From the NCBI GenBank assembly GCA_947495795.1, contig CANMAI010000012.1:62001-126000 (forward strand): DNA of 64,000 bases. Reading direction: 5' to 3'. This DNA is from an uncultured Paracoccaceae bacterium (lineage in GTDB: Bacteria > Pseudomonadota > Alphaproteobacteria > Rhodobacterales > Rhodobacteraceae). A program made the position numbers and the translations under genes. The notes below the pieces were generated by a model. The model saw only the letters and a program-made list of their open reading frames with translations, did no database searches and was not told the origin of the DNA. Below are positions 1 to 8,372 of the stretch, piece by piece; the stretch's first letter is position 1; each line of letters starts with the position of its first letter.

Positions 1-44
1 GAAAACATCGTAAACCGCTACGTCTGAAAGAGAGGAACCGCCAC

Positions 45-1097
45 ATGAAAACCCTCAAAGGCCCCGGCCTCTTCCTCGCACAGTTCGCAAGCGACGAGGC
101 TCCTTTCAACAGCTGGGACAGCATCACGAAATGGGCTGCGGACATTGGCTATATCGGCGTCCAATTGCCCAGCTGGGATGGCCGGCTCTTCGATCTCAAT
201 AAGGCGGCTGGCTCGCAAGGTTACTGCGACGAAATCCTCGGCATGGCACGCCAGAACGGGGTTGAGGTCACAGAACTCTCAACGCACCTTCAGGGCCAGC
301 TCGTCGCGGTTCATCCGGCTTATGATAGCGCTTTCGATGGCTTCGCGGCGCCCTCCGTTCGGGCCAATCCACAAGCCCGTCAGGAATGGGCCGTGGATCA
401 AGTGAAAATGGCGCTGACTGCCAGCCAGAAGATGGGCCTCACAGAAATGGCCAGCTTCTCCGGCGCGCTTGCCTGGCCTTATATCTATCCTTGGCCGCAA
501 CGCCCGGCAGGCCTCGTGGAAGCGGCCTTCGACGAACTTGCCAAACGCTGGCGGCCGATCCTGGACCATGCCGAACAAATGGGCGTGGATATCTGCTACG
601 AGATCCATCCGGGCGAAGATCTTCATGACGGCATCACGTTCGAGATGTTCCTTGAGCGGGTAGACAACCACCCACGCTGCAACATGCTCTACGACCCGAG
701 CCATTACGTGCTGCAACATCTCGACTATCTGGCGAATATCGACATCTACAAGGACCGCATCAAGATGTTCCACGTAAAGGATGCGGAGTTTAATCCGACC
801 GGCAGGCAAGGCGTCTATGGCGGCTTCCAAAGCTGGGTGGACCGCGCGGGCCGCTTCCGCTCACTCGGTGACGGGCAGGTCGATTTCAAGGCAATATTCT
901 CCCAAATGGCCGCAAATGATTTCGCAGGCTGGGCGGTGGTGGAATGGGAATGCGCCCTCAAACACCCGGAAGACGGTGCCAAAGAAGGTGCTCAGTTTGT
1001 GAAAGATCACATCATCCGTGTAACGGAGCGCGCCTTCGATGATTTCGCCGACAGCGGTTCCGACGATGACGCCAACCGAAAGATGCTCGGCCTATGA
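45..1097 (+). CDS. Sugar phosphate isomerase/epimerase family protein (TIM barrel)
   Basis: A 350-residue protein of the xylose-isomerase-like TIM-barrel superfamily (AP endonuclease 2 fold). Likely metal ligands sit in order along the chain: Glu in CYEIHPGE (about 187), Asp/His in YDPSH (about 218), His in MFHVKDAEF (about 244) and Glu in VVEWE near the C terminus. These proteins usually isomerise or epimerise sugars, ketoacids or inositol derivatives; the substrate cannot be read here. The start is supported by AGAGGA eight bases before the ATG. The oxidoreductase at 1315, in the same direction, is a common partner for this family, although a 217-base gap with a terminator-like element lies between them. 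Cytoplasmic; no signal peptide is visible. Confidence 0.85.
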   Translation: MKTLKGPGLFLAQFASDEAPFNSWDSITKWAADIGYIGVQLPSWDGRLFDLNKAAGSQGYCDEILGMARQNGVEVTELSTHLQGQLVAVHPAYDSAFDGFAAPSVRANPQARQEWAVDQVKMALTASQKMGLTEMASFSGALAWPYIYPWPQRPAGLVEAAFDELAKRWRPILDHAEQMGVDICYEIHPGEDLHDGITFEMFLERVDNHPRCNMLYDPSHYVLQHLDYLANIDIYKDRIKMFHVKDAEFNPTGRQGVYGGFQSWVDRAGRFRSLGDGQVDFKAIFSQMAANDFAGWAVVEWECALKHPEDGAKEGAQFVKDHIIRVTERAFDDFADSGSDDDANRKMLGL

Positions 1098-1194
1098 CCT
1101 TCATCTTTCAAAAAATATCCACTGCTCTGCTTGTGGCAAATGCTCCGCTGGAGATTCCTTGCCTCCGGCGGGGATATTTTAAGAAAGATGAAAG
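1098..1194. repeat. Structured intergenic inverted-repeat element with terminator-like core
   Basis: Two 23-base arms (1098-1120 and 1172-1194) are inverted copies matching at 20 of 23 positions; both carry CTTCATCTTTC or its complement and ATATCC/GGATAT. Inside them is a second hairpin, CCGCTGGAG (1145-1153) with CTCCGGCGG (1163-1171), one G-U pair and a 9-base loop, followed by GGATATTTT. The inner hairpin with its T-rich tail looks like an intrinsic terminator for the isomerase gene. From memory, a string close to CCTCCGGCGGGGATATTT is widespread in Rhodobacteraceae genomes, so this may be one copy of a dispersed family. I found no second copy in this window. Confidence 0.6.
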
Positions 1195-1314
1195 ATTTTT
1201 CGGAAAATTTGAAAGAGCGGTACAGGCTGGGAAGCCGATGGCCGTGAAAGGTGAAGGCGGCGTCTCTTCGGGTTTCGGCCCGGGAGGCGCCGTTGCTGCT
1301 TTTGGAGGGATTGT

Positions 1315-2469
1315 ATGAGAGAGGCTCGCGTTCGCTGGGGTATGGTTGGAGGTGGCAGAGATGCATTTATCGGTGGCGTCCACAGAATAGCTGCGCGTAT
1401 CGATGACCGCTTTGAGCTTGTTGCAGGCGCGCTTTCCTCCACGCCTGAGAAGGCTGTTGCGTCTGGTGAGGATCTTGGTCTTGCAATAGAGAGGATCTAC
1501 ACTGATTTCAATGCAATGGCCGAAGCAGAAGCCACCCGAGAGGACGGGATCGAGGCTGTCTCCATCGTCACGCCAAACCATATGCACTTCCCGGCGGCGC
1601 GTGCCTTTCTCAAACGGGGCATCCATGTGATTTGCGACAAGCCGGTTACTTCCAGTCTTGCCGATGCAAAGGAATTGGAGGCCATAGCACGCGACTCCAA
1701 GTCCCTATTTGTGCTGACGCACAACTACACCGGCTACCCGATGATCCGTCAGGCACGCGAGATGGTCACGTCCGGAACGCTTGGCCGCATCCGTGTTGTG
1801 CAGGTCGAATATCCGCAGGATTGGCTGAGCCGTGATTTAGAAGCCACCGGCCAGAAGCAGGCCGGTTGGCGCACAGATCCTGCCCGCTCTGGTGCCGGTG
1901 GTTCTACAGGCGACATCGGGAGCCATGCTTTCAATCTCGCTTGCTTTGTCTCCGGCCTCGCCGTCGAGCAACTGGCGGCCGATCTCACCTCCTTCGTTCC
2001 CGGCAGACAACTGGACGATAATGCACATGTTATTCTTCGCTTCTCCGAGGGTGCCAAGGGTATGCTCTGGTGCAGTCAGGTCGCCCCCGGCAACGAGAAT
2101 GCGCTCCGTCTGCGGCTCTACGGTGAAAACGGCGGGCTGGAGTGGGCGCAGGAAGATCCCAACTACCTTTGGCACGCACCTCTCGGTGAGCCGAAGCGCC
2201 TGATCACTCGCGGCGGCAACGGCGCTGGCGATGAAGCGGCGCAGGTCTCCCGAATTCCTGCTGGCCATCCCGAAGGATATCTCGAAGGTTTCGCGACACT
2301 CTACAGGGAGGCTGCCGACGCTATATTTGCGCTCCGCAATGGTAAGCCGCTTGCGGAGAACAGTCTGCTGCCCACTTTGGCCGACGGCTTGGCTGGCATG
2401 CGCTTTATTGAAGCCTGCGTCCAGTCTTCCCAGACGGACGGAAGCTGGGTGCGGCTGGACAGCCTATAA
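1315..2469 (+). CDS. Gfo/Idh/MocA family NAD(P)-dependent oxidoreductase
   Basis: A 384-residue dehydrogenase. The N-terminal Rossmann fold shows VGGGRDAFIG (about 10-19) and the family's nucleotide-site motif as CDKPVTSS (about 107; EKP in most relatives). The C-terminal alpha/beta substrate domain has GGSTGDIGSHAFNLA (about 195), a typical catalytic stretch with Asp and His. The family oxidises or reduces sugars, inositols or biliverdin-like substrates with NAD(P). The start is set by GGAGGG five bases before the ATG at 1315. It probably acts on the same carbohydrate as the upstream isomerase-like protein; this is inferred from position only. It converges with the response regulator gene, with only 11 bases between stop codons. 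Confidence 0.88.
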   Translation: MREARVRWGMVGGGRDAFIGGVHRIAARIDDRFELVAGALSSTPEKAVASGEDLGLAIERIYTDFNAMAEAEATREDGIEAVSIVTPNHMHFPAARAFLKRGIHVICDKPVTSSLADAKELEAIARDSKSLFVLTHNYTGYPMIRQAREMVTSGTLGRIRVVQVEYPQDWLSRDLEATGQKQAGWRTDPARSGAGGSTGDIGSHAFNLACFVSGLAVEQLAADLTSFVPGRQLDDNAHVILRFSEGAKGMLWCSQVAPGNENALRLRLYGENGGLEWAQEDPNYLWHAPLGEPKRLITRGGNGAGDEAAQVSRIPAGHPEGYLEGFATLYREAADAIFALRNGKPLAENSLLPTLADGLAGMRFIEACVQSSQTDGSWVRLDSL

Positions 2470-2480
2470 AGAGAGTAGGG

Positions 2481-3161
2481 TCAGTCGGGCATGTTCATAC
2501 GGTAGCCGACACCGCGCAGCGTTGAGATCATGTTTTCGTAGGGTGCGATCTTGCGCCTCAACCGCCCGATATAGACATCCACGATGTTTGTCAGCGGATC
2601 CTCCTGCGTGCCCCACGCCGCATTCAGAATCCGCTCGCGGCTAAGCAATCTGTCCGGGTTCAGCATGAAAAGCAACAATATCTCCCGCTCCTTTGCCGTG
2701 AGCTCTACTGGTTTTCCATCCACCTTCAACGCCATTGCCTTCCGGTCGAGAGACAACTTGCCGACAGCCAGAATAGAGCTGGCCTCATCCGCACCAAAGT
2801 TCCGAACACGCCGGTGGAGCGCCTCCAAACGGGCGACCAGTTCATCGAAATCAAAGGGTTTGGGGAGATAATCGTCCGCACCAAGCTTCAGGCCCTCGAT
2901 ACGCTCATCCAAAGCATCAAGCGCAGTAAGCATCAATACCGAGGTATGATCCCTGCGCGCCCGCATTCGCCGGCAAACGTCCTGGCCGGAAATGCCCGGC
3001 AGCATAAGATCCAGAATGACGACGTCGAAACTGCGGTCCTTCAGAATTTCAAGCGCAGATTCCCCGTCACCGGCATGCTCCACAGCCCATCCCTCAGCCT
3101 TCAGGCCGCGCCGGATGAAATCCGCCACACGCTCCTCGTCTTCGACCAGCAGTATATTCAT
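2481..3161 (-). CDS. Two-component response regulator, OmpR/PhoB type
   Basis: 226 residues. The receiver domain (1-115) has the acidic pair Glu7/Asp8, phospho-acceptor Asp51 in VILDLMLPG, Thr79 and Lys101 in LPKPF. The C-terminal winged helix (about 130-224) has the OmpR signature ELTAKEREILLLFM and ends GVGYRMNMPD. It should bind DNA as a dimer when phosphorylated by the kinase next to it. Its ATG overlaps the kinase stop codon (ATGA), so the two are translationally coupled. It is the last gene of the four-gene minus-strand operon starting at 7402; kinase-before-regulator is the less common order. Targets are unknown. Confidence 0.93.
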   Translation of the reverse strand: MNILLVEDEERVADFIRRGLKAEGWAVEHAGDGESALEILKDRSFDVVILDLMLPGISGQDVCRRMRARRDHTSVLMLTALDALDERIEGLKLGADDYLPKPFDFDELVARLEALHRRVRNFGADEASSILAVGKLSLDRKAMALKVDGKPVELTAKEREILLLFMLNPDRLLSRERILNAAWGTQEDPLTNIVDVYIGRLRRKIAPYENMISTLRGVGYRMNMPD

Positions 3162-4726
3162 GAGACCACCTTAAGTTTCGGACGATGGGGAAGCATAAAG
3201 GCCACAACCAACCCGCCGCCCGCGCGATCGGACAGGTCTATCTCGCCTCCATGCACTTCAACGATGGATCGCGCCACAGGCAGGCCCAAACCTGCGCCGG
3301 AACTATAGCGCTCAGCCGCGTTGGAGCCACGGAAGAAGCGGTGGAATGCGTTCTCCTTCTCCACATCGCTCATGCCCGGACCGTTGTCCTCCACAGAGAT
3401 CCGGTAACCGCCCGCCCCTTGATGAAGTCTCACCAAAATCTCATCTCCACCGTGATGGCGTGCATTCTCCAGCAAAATGAGGAGAGCCTGTCGGACCCGA
3501 GTCGGATCCGCAATAACCGAAGCTTTCTCGACATCGCTGTCGATCACTACGTCCGGCCCGAAAGTTGCCACGGTTTCACTCGCGAGTGCTACAAGATCCG
3601 TGTCTTCTACGCGCAAGCGCGGGTCTTCCGCCTCCGCACGTGCAACAAAGAGCAAATCATCTACCAGTTTGGCGGTATGGCTTGCCGCATCCCGCGTGCG
3701 CCCCAGGGCTGAGCGATACTCATCAGGCGTCTTTTCCTTACCCCGCAAGGCAATGTCCGCTTCTCCCTGAATGATCGTAAGCGGAGTGCGCAATTCGTGG
3801 CTTACGTCCGCCAAGAGGCGCCTGCGGTTGCGGGTGTTGGCTTCTGCATCGGCAAGAAGCTTCTCTAGCTCCCGGGTACGATCCGCAACGGAGCGTTCGA
3901 GAACCGTGTTCTCATCAAAAAGTTGATTGGTTTTTGCCTCGACCCGGTCCGCCATAATGTCAAAAGCACGTGCGATCTCATCAATCTCGGTCTGCCCATC
4001 CAGCCCTGTACGCGATGAGAAATCGCCGTCACTGAACTGCCGCGCGGTTTGCAACAGGGTAGTTGCTGGTCTGCTTAAGCCCAGATGAATGGTCCGCAAG
4101 AGCACCAGGGTAATGATCACAGCACCAACGCCGAAACCTGCAGCCAATCGTTCGGTCAGCAAGAGCTGCGCGTTTGCCAGAGCCCGCGTCTCCACAACCT
4201 CGCGGGCCTCCTCGGCCAGAGCTTCTTCAATCAGCACTCGGAAATCTTCATCAATTCGACCGTCAAGCACATCAGACAGGCGCCGCCAGTTAAAGCTGAA
4301 CTGTTCTGCTGAGGATTCAGCAGCGATGTCCTCCAGTATCTCAATCAACTCCTCGATCTTCGCCTCAATCTCGGCAAGCGCCTCAAGCTCTTCGAGTTCC
4401 TCCTCCCCCACCATCTCTATCTCTTTTCCGATCAGTATTCGGATCCGGGAAATATCGGCCCTTATGAGCGCTGTGAGCTCTCTTTCGCCGGCACCCCGAT
4501 CCTGATCGCCGATGATCAGGGCATCCCCATACTGTTTGAAAAGCTGATACGTATGGTTAGACAGGGATTTGTGCGCAACCTGACTGTCATGCGCGAGATT
4601 AACCCTGTCCATGTGGAACTTCGCACGTTCACTACTCCAAATTACAAGGGCAGTCCCAACCAGACACACGGCGAGCATGGAGACAAAGAATATATATACC
4701 GTGGTCGCAAGCTTCATTTCGAACAT
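3158..4726 (-). CDS. Sensor histidine kinase with HAMP domain and acidic helical sensor region
   Basis: 522 residues. TM1 is about 8-30 and TM2 about 196-213, with a roughly 165-residue periplasmic region between. That region is strongly helical and very acidic around 101-137 (runs of Glu such as GEEELEELEALAEIEAK), fitting a four-helix-bundle sensor. Then come a HAMP domain (about 214-265), a coiled coil, the H box DVSHELRTPL with His310, the N box with Asn421, and the G boxes DNGPGM (447) and GAGLGL (477). All catalytic boxes look intact. The signal is unknown. ATG at 4726 is used; Met4 is an alternative start. It lies 25 bases after the degenerate ABC gene and overlaps the regulator by four bases. 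Confidence 0.92.
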   Translation of the reverse strand: MFEMKLATTVYIFFVSMLAVCLVGTALVIWSSERAKFHMDRVNLAHDSQVAHKSLSNHTYQLFKQYGDALIIGDQDRGAGERELTALIRADISRIRILIGKEIEMVGEEELEELEALAEIEAKIEELIEILEDIAAESSAEQFSFNWRRLSDVLDGRIDEDFRVLIEEALAEEAREVVETRALANAQLLLTERLAAGFGVGAVIITLVLLRTIHLGLSRPATTLLQTARQFSDGDFSSRTGLDGQTEIDEIARAFDIMADRVEAKTNQLFDENTVLERSVADRTRELEKLLADAEANTRNRRRLLADVSHELRTPLTIIQGEADIALRGKEKTPDEYRSALGRTRDAASHTAKLVDDLLFVARAEAEDPRLRVEDTDLVALASETVATFGPDVVIDSDVEKASVIADPTRVRQALLILLENARHHGGDEILVRLHQGAGGYRISVEDNGPGMSDVEKENAFHRFFRGSNAAERYSSGAGLGLPVARSIVEVHGGEIDLSDRAGGGLVVAFMLPHRPKLKVVS

Positions 4727-4751
4727 TCTTCTTTCGTACCGGCTAAACTGA

Positions 4752-6323
4752 TCAAGAACTAGTGCCGGCTTGTATATCGGCTGGGTGCTGCGTACCCAGC
4801 GCGAGTATTTCGCCCAGTAAGCCCGCCGGTACCCTGGGAATGGAGATAAGCGCCGTCGCGCCCGTTTCAGATTGCAGATGCATACAGCACTTTAAGAGGT
4901 CAGAAGTGACCACTGCCAAAGCTGCATCAATCACCAGTACACGCGGCTTCACTAGGGCGGCTCTGGCCACTTGCAGGCGAAATGCGTCCTCAGGTGAAAG
5001 ACTACGCCCGGCCTCGGCTACTCTGCCATCCAGCCCCCGCCCAGCGTTGATCAAGTGGGAAACACCATATGCCTCTGCGACATCTTTCAGTTCCTGATCC
5101 GCAGGCCTTTTCATCATACCGAGCGTCAGGGCGCGGCGCAGGCTGCCCTGAAGAATGGTTGGCGTTGGACCAACATAAACAGTGCTCGGGCGGCGCGTAT
5201 TGCCATCAAACCTGATCTTTCCCCTGCTGGCGCTGTTTATACCCGCTACCACGGCCAGAAAATCAGGTGCTGATGAACCACTCACCCAAAGTATTTCCCC
5301 TGCCGGGATATCTCGAGTTATTTGGTCTCCGGCCACCTGTACTTCCTTGAGGGTAATTCGCGGTGCATTCCCGCTGCGCCTCGGGCGGCGCAGACGAGAC
5401 GGCTGGGCAAATATTGCCTCGCACTTCGCACGCGCCACTTTCCATGCGCAATATCTGTCCCAGAGCGTCGCAAGGTCGCGCAGCGGCATTATGAGGATAC
5501 CAAGAAGCGCAAGCGCACCCGCTGCTTCGGCTGCGGGCACACCTGCCTGCACGGCCCGCATCAGCACGGCGACACCCGCCAATCCAACCCCTATCTCCGG
5601 CAAGGCCCGCAGGGCGGATATCCAGACGCGGTGGCGTACAGCAATGTTTTGCAGATCTGCGCCACGTTCATCGAGCATTCTCAGCTCTCGGCTGGTCCGG
5701 CCTGAAAGATCAAGCTCGGAGGCCATTGCCACACGCTCGGACATGGAAATTGCTATACTGCCGCGCGCCCTGCGCAGCCGTTCCTGCAAACCCTGTAGAC
5801 GGGGCGCAAACAAGGCCATCAGTATAAGAAAGGTTACGATGACGGGCGTGGCAGCCACAGCAAGGGATGGACTGAGTAGGAAGAGCGTCAGAAACGCACC
5901 GGGCAAAACAAAAATAGCCGCGACCAAGCGCGCGATTCCAAGGCCAACCCAACCGCGAACAGCCGTAAGATCGCCAACAAAGCGCAGCGCCAGCGCCCCT
6001 TGTCTGCGGCTCTGAAGGATCTCTCGCGACATACCGGCAAAATGCGTGTAGAGATTTGCCCGCAACGCGCGAGCGTAGGATTGGCCCAGTGCTTCCGCAA
6101 AAGTCCGGCTGAGAACCCGGAGCCCTGCGAGAAAAAGGGCAGAGACACCAAGAATGGCCAAGGCGCGGATCGGCATGCCTGCACTCGTATGGAGCGCCGC
6201 GAAAACATCCCGTGTAGCGAAAGCCGCTACACCGGCCAACGCCGCTTCAGCGATGCCTGTTACGGCGATAAGGGCCACGCGACGTGCGCGGCCCTCATCC
6301 AGAGAACCTGGAAAGCGGCTCAT
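4752..6323 (-). CDS. ABC-exporter-like membrane protein with catalytically dead nucleotide-binding domain
   Basis: 523 residues with the type-I exporter layout: about six membrane segments (15-285), then an NBD-like region (about 320-523). The NBD has lost every key residue. The Walker A position reads SGSSAPDFLAVV (no GKS/T), the Q loop reads VYVGPTPTIL, the signature reads RSLSPEDAFRL instead of LSGGQ, Walker B is VLVIDAA (no catalytic Glu), and the H-loop position reads ISIPR (no His). Spacing between motifs is kept, so this is a degenerate NBD rather than a different fold. The reading frame is open throughout, arguing against a recent pseudogene. I chose ATG at 6323 (ATGA overlap with the upstream NTPase gene) over the longer frame from 6398. 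Function unknown. Confidence 0.75.
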   Translation of the reverse strand: MSRFPGSLDEGRARRVALIAVTGIAEAALAGVAAFATRDVFAALHTSAGMPIRALAILGVSALFLAGLRVLSRTFAEALGQSYARALRANLYTHFAGMSREILQSRRQGALALRFVGDLTAVRGWVGLGIARLVAAIFVLPGAFLTLFLLSPSLAVAATPVIVTFLILMALFAPRLQGLQERLRRARGSIAISMSERVAMASELDLSGRTSRELRMLDERGADLQNIAVRHRVWISALRALPEIGVGLAGVAVLMRAVQAGVPAAEAAGALALLGILIMPLRDLATLWDRYCAWKVARAKCEAIFAQPSRLRRPRRSGNAPRITLKEVQVAGDQITRDIPAGEILWVSGSSAPDFLAVVAGINSASRGKIRFDGNTRRPSTVYVGPTPTILQGSLRRALTLGMMKRPADQELKDVAEAYGVSHLINAGRGLDGRVAEAGRSLSPEDAFRLQVARAALVKPRVLVIDAALAVVTSDLLKCCMHLQSETGATALISIPRVPAGLLGEILALGTQHPADIQAGTSS

Positions 6324-7402
6324 GCGACAGCCGCAAGATCCGGGTGGGGGGCCCGCAGAAGATGGCGGATTGAAGCATAGCTCTGATCGCCACAACACAG
6401 AGCAGCACGAGAGAGGATGGGCACGCCTGTATTGGCAGCTGCCTCGCGCTGACCAAGCTCAGAGAGCGTCACCATGCCAGACACCGCGAAAGGCTCAATT
6501 CCATGACCTCGCAGGATCCGCACGCCCCCAACCGCGCCAAGCGCATCGGGAGCTGCGAACATGATGCCATCCATTCGGTCGCGGATAGAGGATTCTTTCA
6601 TGATTGCCGCTGTTTCCTGCTGGAAAAGGCCATCAGCAATCTCGACAACCACAATCTCGGCACCCTCGGCGGCCGCAGTTCCGACAAGCGTCTCAAAACC
6701 GGCTGCGATGCGCTCCATCGGCATCTGATACGTGGTTGGCATTCCGGCATCCGTGAAATCGCGCACTGGAATGCCTGCATCGCGAAATGCGTTGAAATCA
6801 CCAAAGGCACCGGTTCCCGTTGCCTTTACACCCGCAACCTTGAAGCCCGCGCGCGCCAGCCCATGAGCGAGGCTCACTGCCGCCGTCGTTTTTCCGGAGT
6901 TCATTGACGCTCCCAGAACGCCGAGTACCGTTACTTCCTTGGGAATGCTGGCCGCAGGCAGTGCGTAAGATGCAAGGTTCAGGAGTGCGCCATCTGCATC
7001 CGTCAGCAACCCGATTGGGCGCACCTGTGTGGGCGTTCGCATCCTTTTGTGAGCGGCAACAGCCCGGCCCACAACGCCGCCGCCCGCAACCATATCCACG
7101 CACTCGGCATTGACTTCGGCCAATCCTTCAAACTGATCTGGCGCATAACGAGCCCCCACAGACATTACCACAAGATCACCCTTGTAGCTCTCTGCATAGC
7201 GGCTCGTGGAAAGCTGCACTTTCTTGTGCTGCCCGATGCTCGTGATTTCTCCGAAAAGAAGAGAGCCGGGAACGGCTGCCGCATAATCCTGCGAAAGGCC
7301 GCAGGCGTCCGAATGTTTCACTCTCCGTGTGGAGAAAGCCCATTTGGTGTGAGCGGGCACAGGATTGTTCGCAGGTGTAAGGTTCAGATGGGGGGTTGTC
7401 AT
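6320..7402 (-). CDS. P-loop NTPase of SIMIBI (BioD/MobB-like) type, function unknown
   Basis: 360 residues. The N-terminal 150 residues are of no fold I recognise; then comes a P-loop, GASMNSGKTT (164-173, Lys171), followed by KVAGVKATGTGAFGDFNAF and VVVEIADG. This layout resembles dethiobiotin synthetase, MobB and DUF1611-type proteins, in which a nucleotide phosphate is used or a metal/cofactor is handled. No signal peptide, so cytoplasmic. AGAGGA precedes the ATG. It is the first gene of the minus-strand operon and shares an ATGA overlap with the degenerate ABC protein; I infer that it could supply the nucleotide-driven step that the dead ABC domain cannot. The substrate is unknown. Confidence 0.7.
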   Translation of the reverse strand: MTTPHLNLTPANNPVPAHTKWAFSTRRVKHSDACGLSQDYAAAVPGSLLFGEITSIGQHKKVQLSTSRYAESYKGDLVVMSVGARYAPDQFEGLAEVNAECVDMVAGGGVVGRAVAAHKRMRTPTQVRPIGLLTDADGALLNLASYALPAASIPKEVTVLGVLGASMNSGKTTAAVSLAHGLARAGFKVAGVKATGTGAFGDFNAFRDAGIPVRDFTDAGMPTTYQMPMERIAAGFETLVGTAAAEGAEIVVVEIADGLFQQETAAIMKESSIRDRMDGIMFAAPDALGAVGGVRILRGHGIEPFAVSGMVTLSELGQREAAANTGVPILSRAALCCGDQSYASIRHLLRAPHPDLAAVA

Positions 7403-7619
7403 GTCGCGGTCCTCTTGGGTTTCAACTCTATGCCCTCTGTCTATTCAAGGCTTACAGCAGACGCTTGAGACAGGCATGAATGCGACCCGATCGCCAAATG
7501 AACGGAACATGAAAGCCGGAAAGGAGCGGCCTTGCCAAGGTTGAACAAAATCAGACACAACGAAAGAGTTGAGGGAAACCGCCAGTCTCCGCCGATGTCA
7601 GATTGGCGCCTAACCCGGC

Positions 7620-8372
7620 TCAGGCAGTTATTTTGTGGGAAACGGAGGCTCCCAAGAGGCTTTGCGAATAAGGATGGCTTGGCGTCATCTTCCGCAGTGT
7701 CTCCACGCCCATCATCTCGACAATCTCGCCGGATTTCATCACGGCCAGCCGCTCGCACATATGGCTCACCACCGGTAGATCGTGCGAAACCATAAGGTAG
7801 GTAAGCCCCCGATCCTCTCGCAGATCCGTGAGAAGATTCAGAATTTCCGCCTGCACCGAAACATCAAGCGCGGACGTCGGTTCATCCAGCAGTAACAGCT
7901 TTGGTTCTCCGGCCAGCGCACGGGCAATCGCCACGCGCTGACGCTGCCCGCCCGAGAGCTGATGCGGATAGCGAAAGCGGAACCGCGCACCCAAGCCGAC
8001 ATCCTCCAGAAGTGTCGAAACGCGCTTGTCGATATCGCCCACCCCGTGCAGATAAAGCGTCTCGGAGAGAACTTGATCCACCGAATGTCGGGGGTGCAGC
8101 GACGCGTAGGGATCCTGAAAGACCATCTGCACTTTCTTGTAGAAAGCCCGGTCCCGGCGCTTTCCAAGGTCGGTGCCGTCCACGGTGATCCTGCCGGACC
8201 AGTGTGGGGCAAGCCCCGTGATCGCCCGCAGAATGGTGGATTTTCCAGATCCGCTTTCCCCCACCAGCCCGAAACTCTCTCCCTGCTTCACGGAAAAGGT
8301 TGCAGCTTTCACTGCATCCACCCGATCCCGGCCATCACCAAACCACACGTTCAGGTTTTCGATATCAAGCAT
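7620..8372 (-). CDS. Oligopeptide ABC transporter ATP-binding protein (DppF/OppF type)
   Basis: 250 residues: Walker A GESGSGKST (about 37-45), signature [15 protein letters not shown], Walker B LLLLDEPTSALDVS and an H-loop His in MVSHDL. This is the second ATPase of a peptide/nickel-type importer and would energise uptake with the DppD-like partner. It lacks the roughly 70-residue C-terminal extension, with Fe-S cysteines, of full-length OppF, ending soon after SHPYSQSLLGASV. It overlaps the upstream ATPase gene by eight bases and is the last gene of the operon that starts with the dipeptidase at 13907. A 217-base stretch to the next operon shows no clear terminator. Confidence 0.92.
   Translation of the reverse strand: MLDIENLNVWFGDGRDRVDAVKAATFSVKQGESFGLVGESGSGKSTILRAITGLAPHWSGRITVDGTDLGKRRDRAFYKKVQMVFQDPYASLHPRHSVDQVLSETLYLHGVGDIDKRVSTLLEDVGLGARFRFRYPHQLSGGQRQRVAIARALAGEPKLLLLDEPTSALDVSVQAEILNLLTDLREDRGLTYLMVSHDLPVVSHMCERLAVMKSGEIVEMMGVETLRKMTPSHPYSQSLLGASVSHKITA

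Noticed and set aside
6324-6398. Longer N terminus of the degenerate ABC gene
   Set aside because: The extra 25 residues are proline/cysteine-rich and lie inside the upstream NTPase gene; the ATGA overlap at 6323 is the better start.
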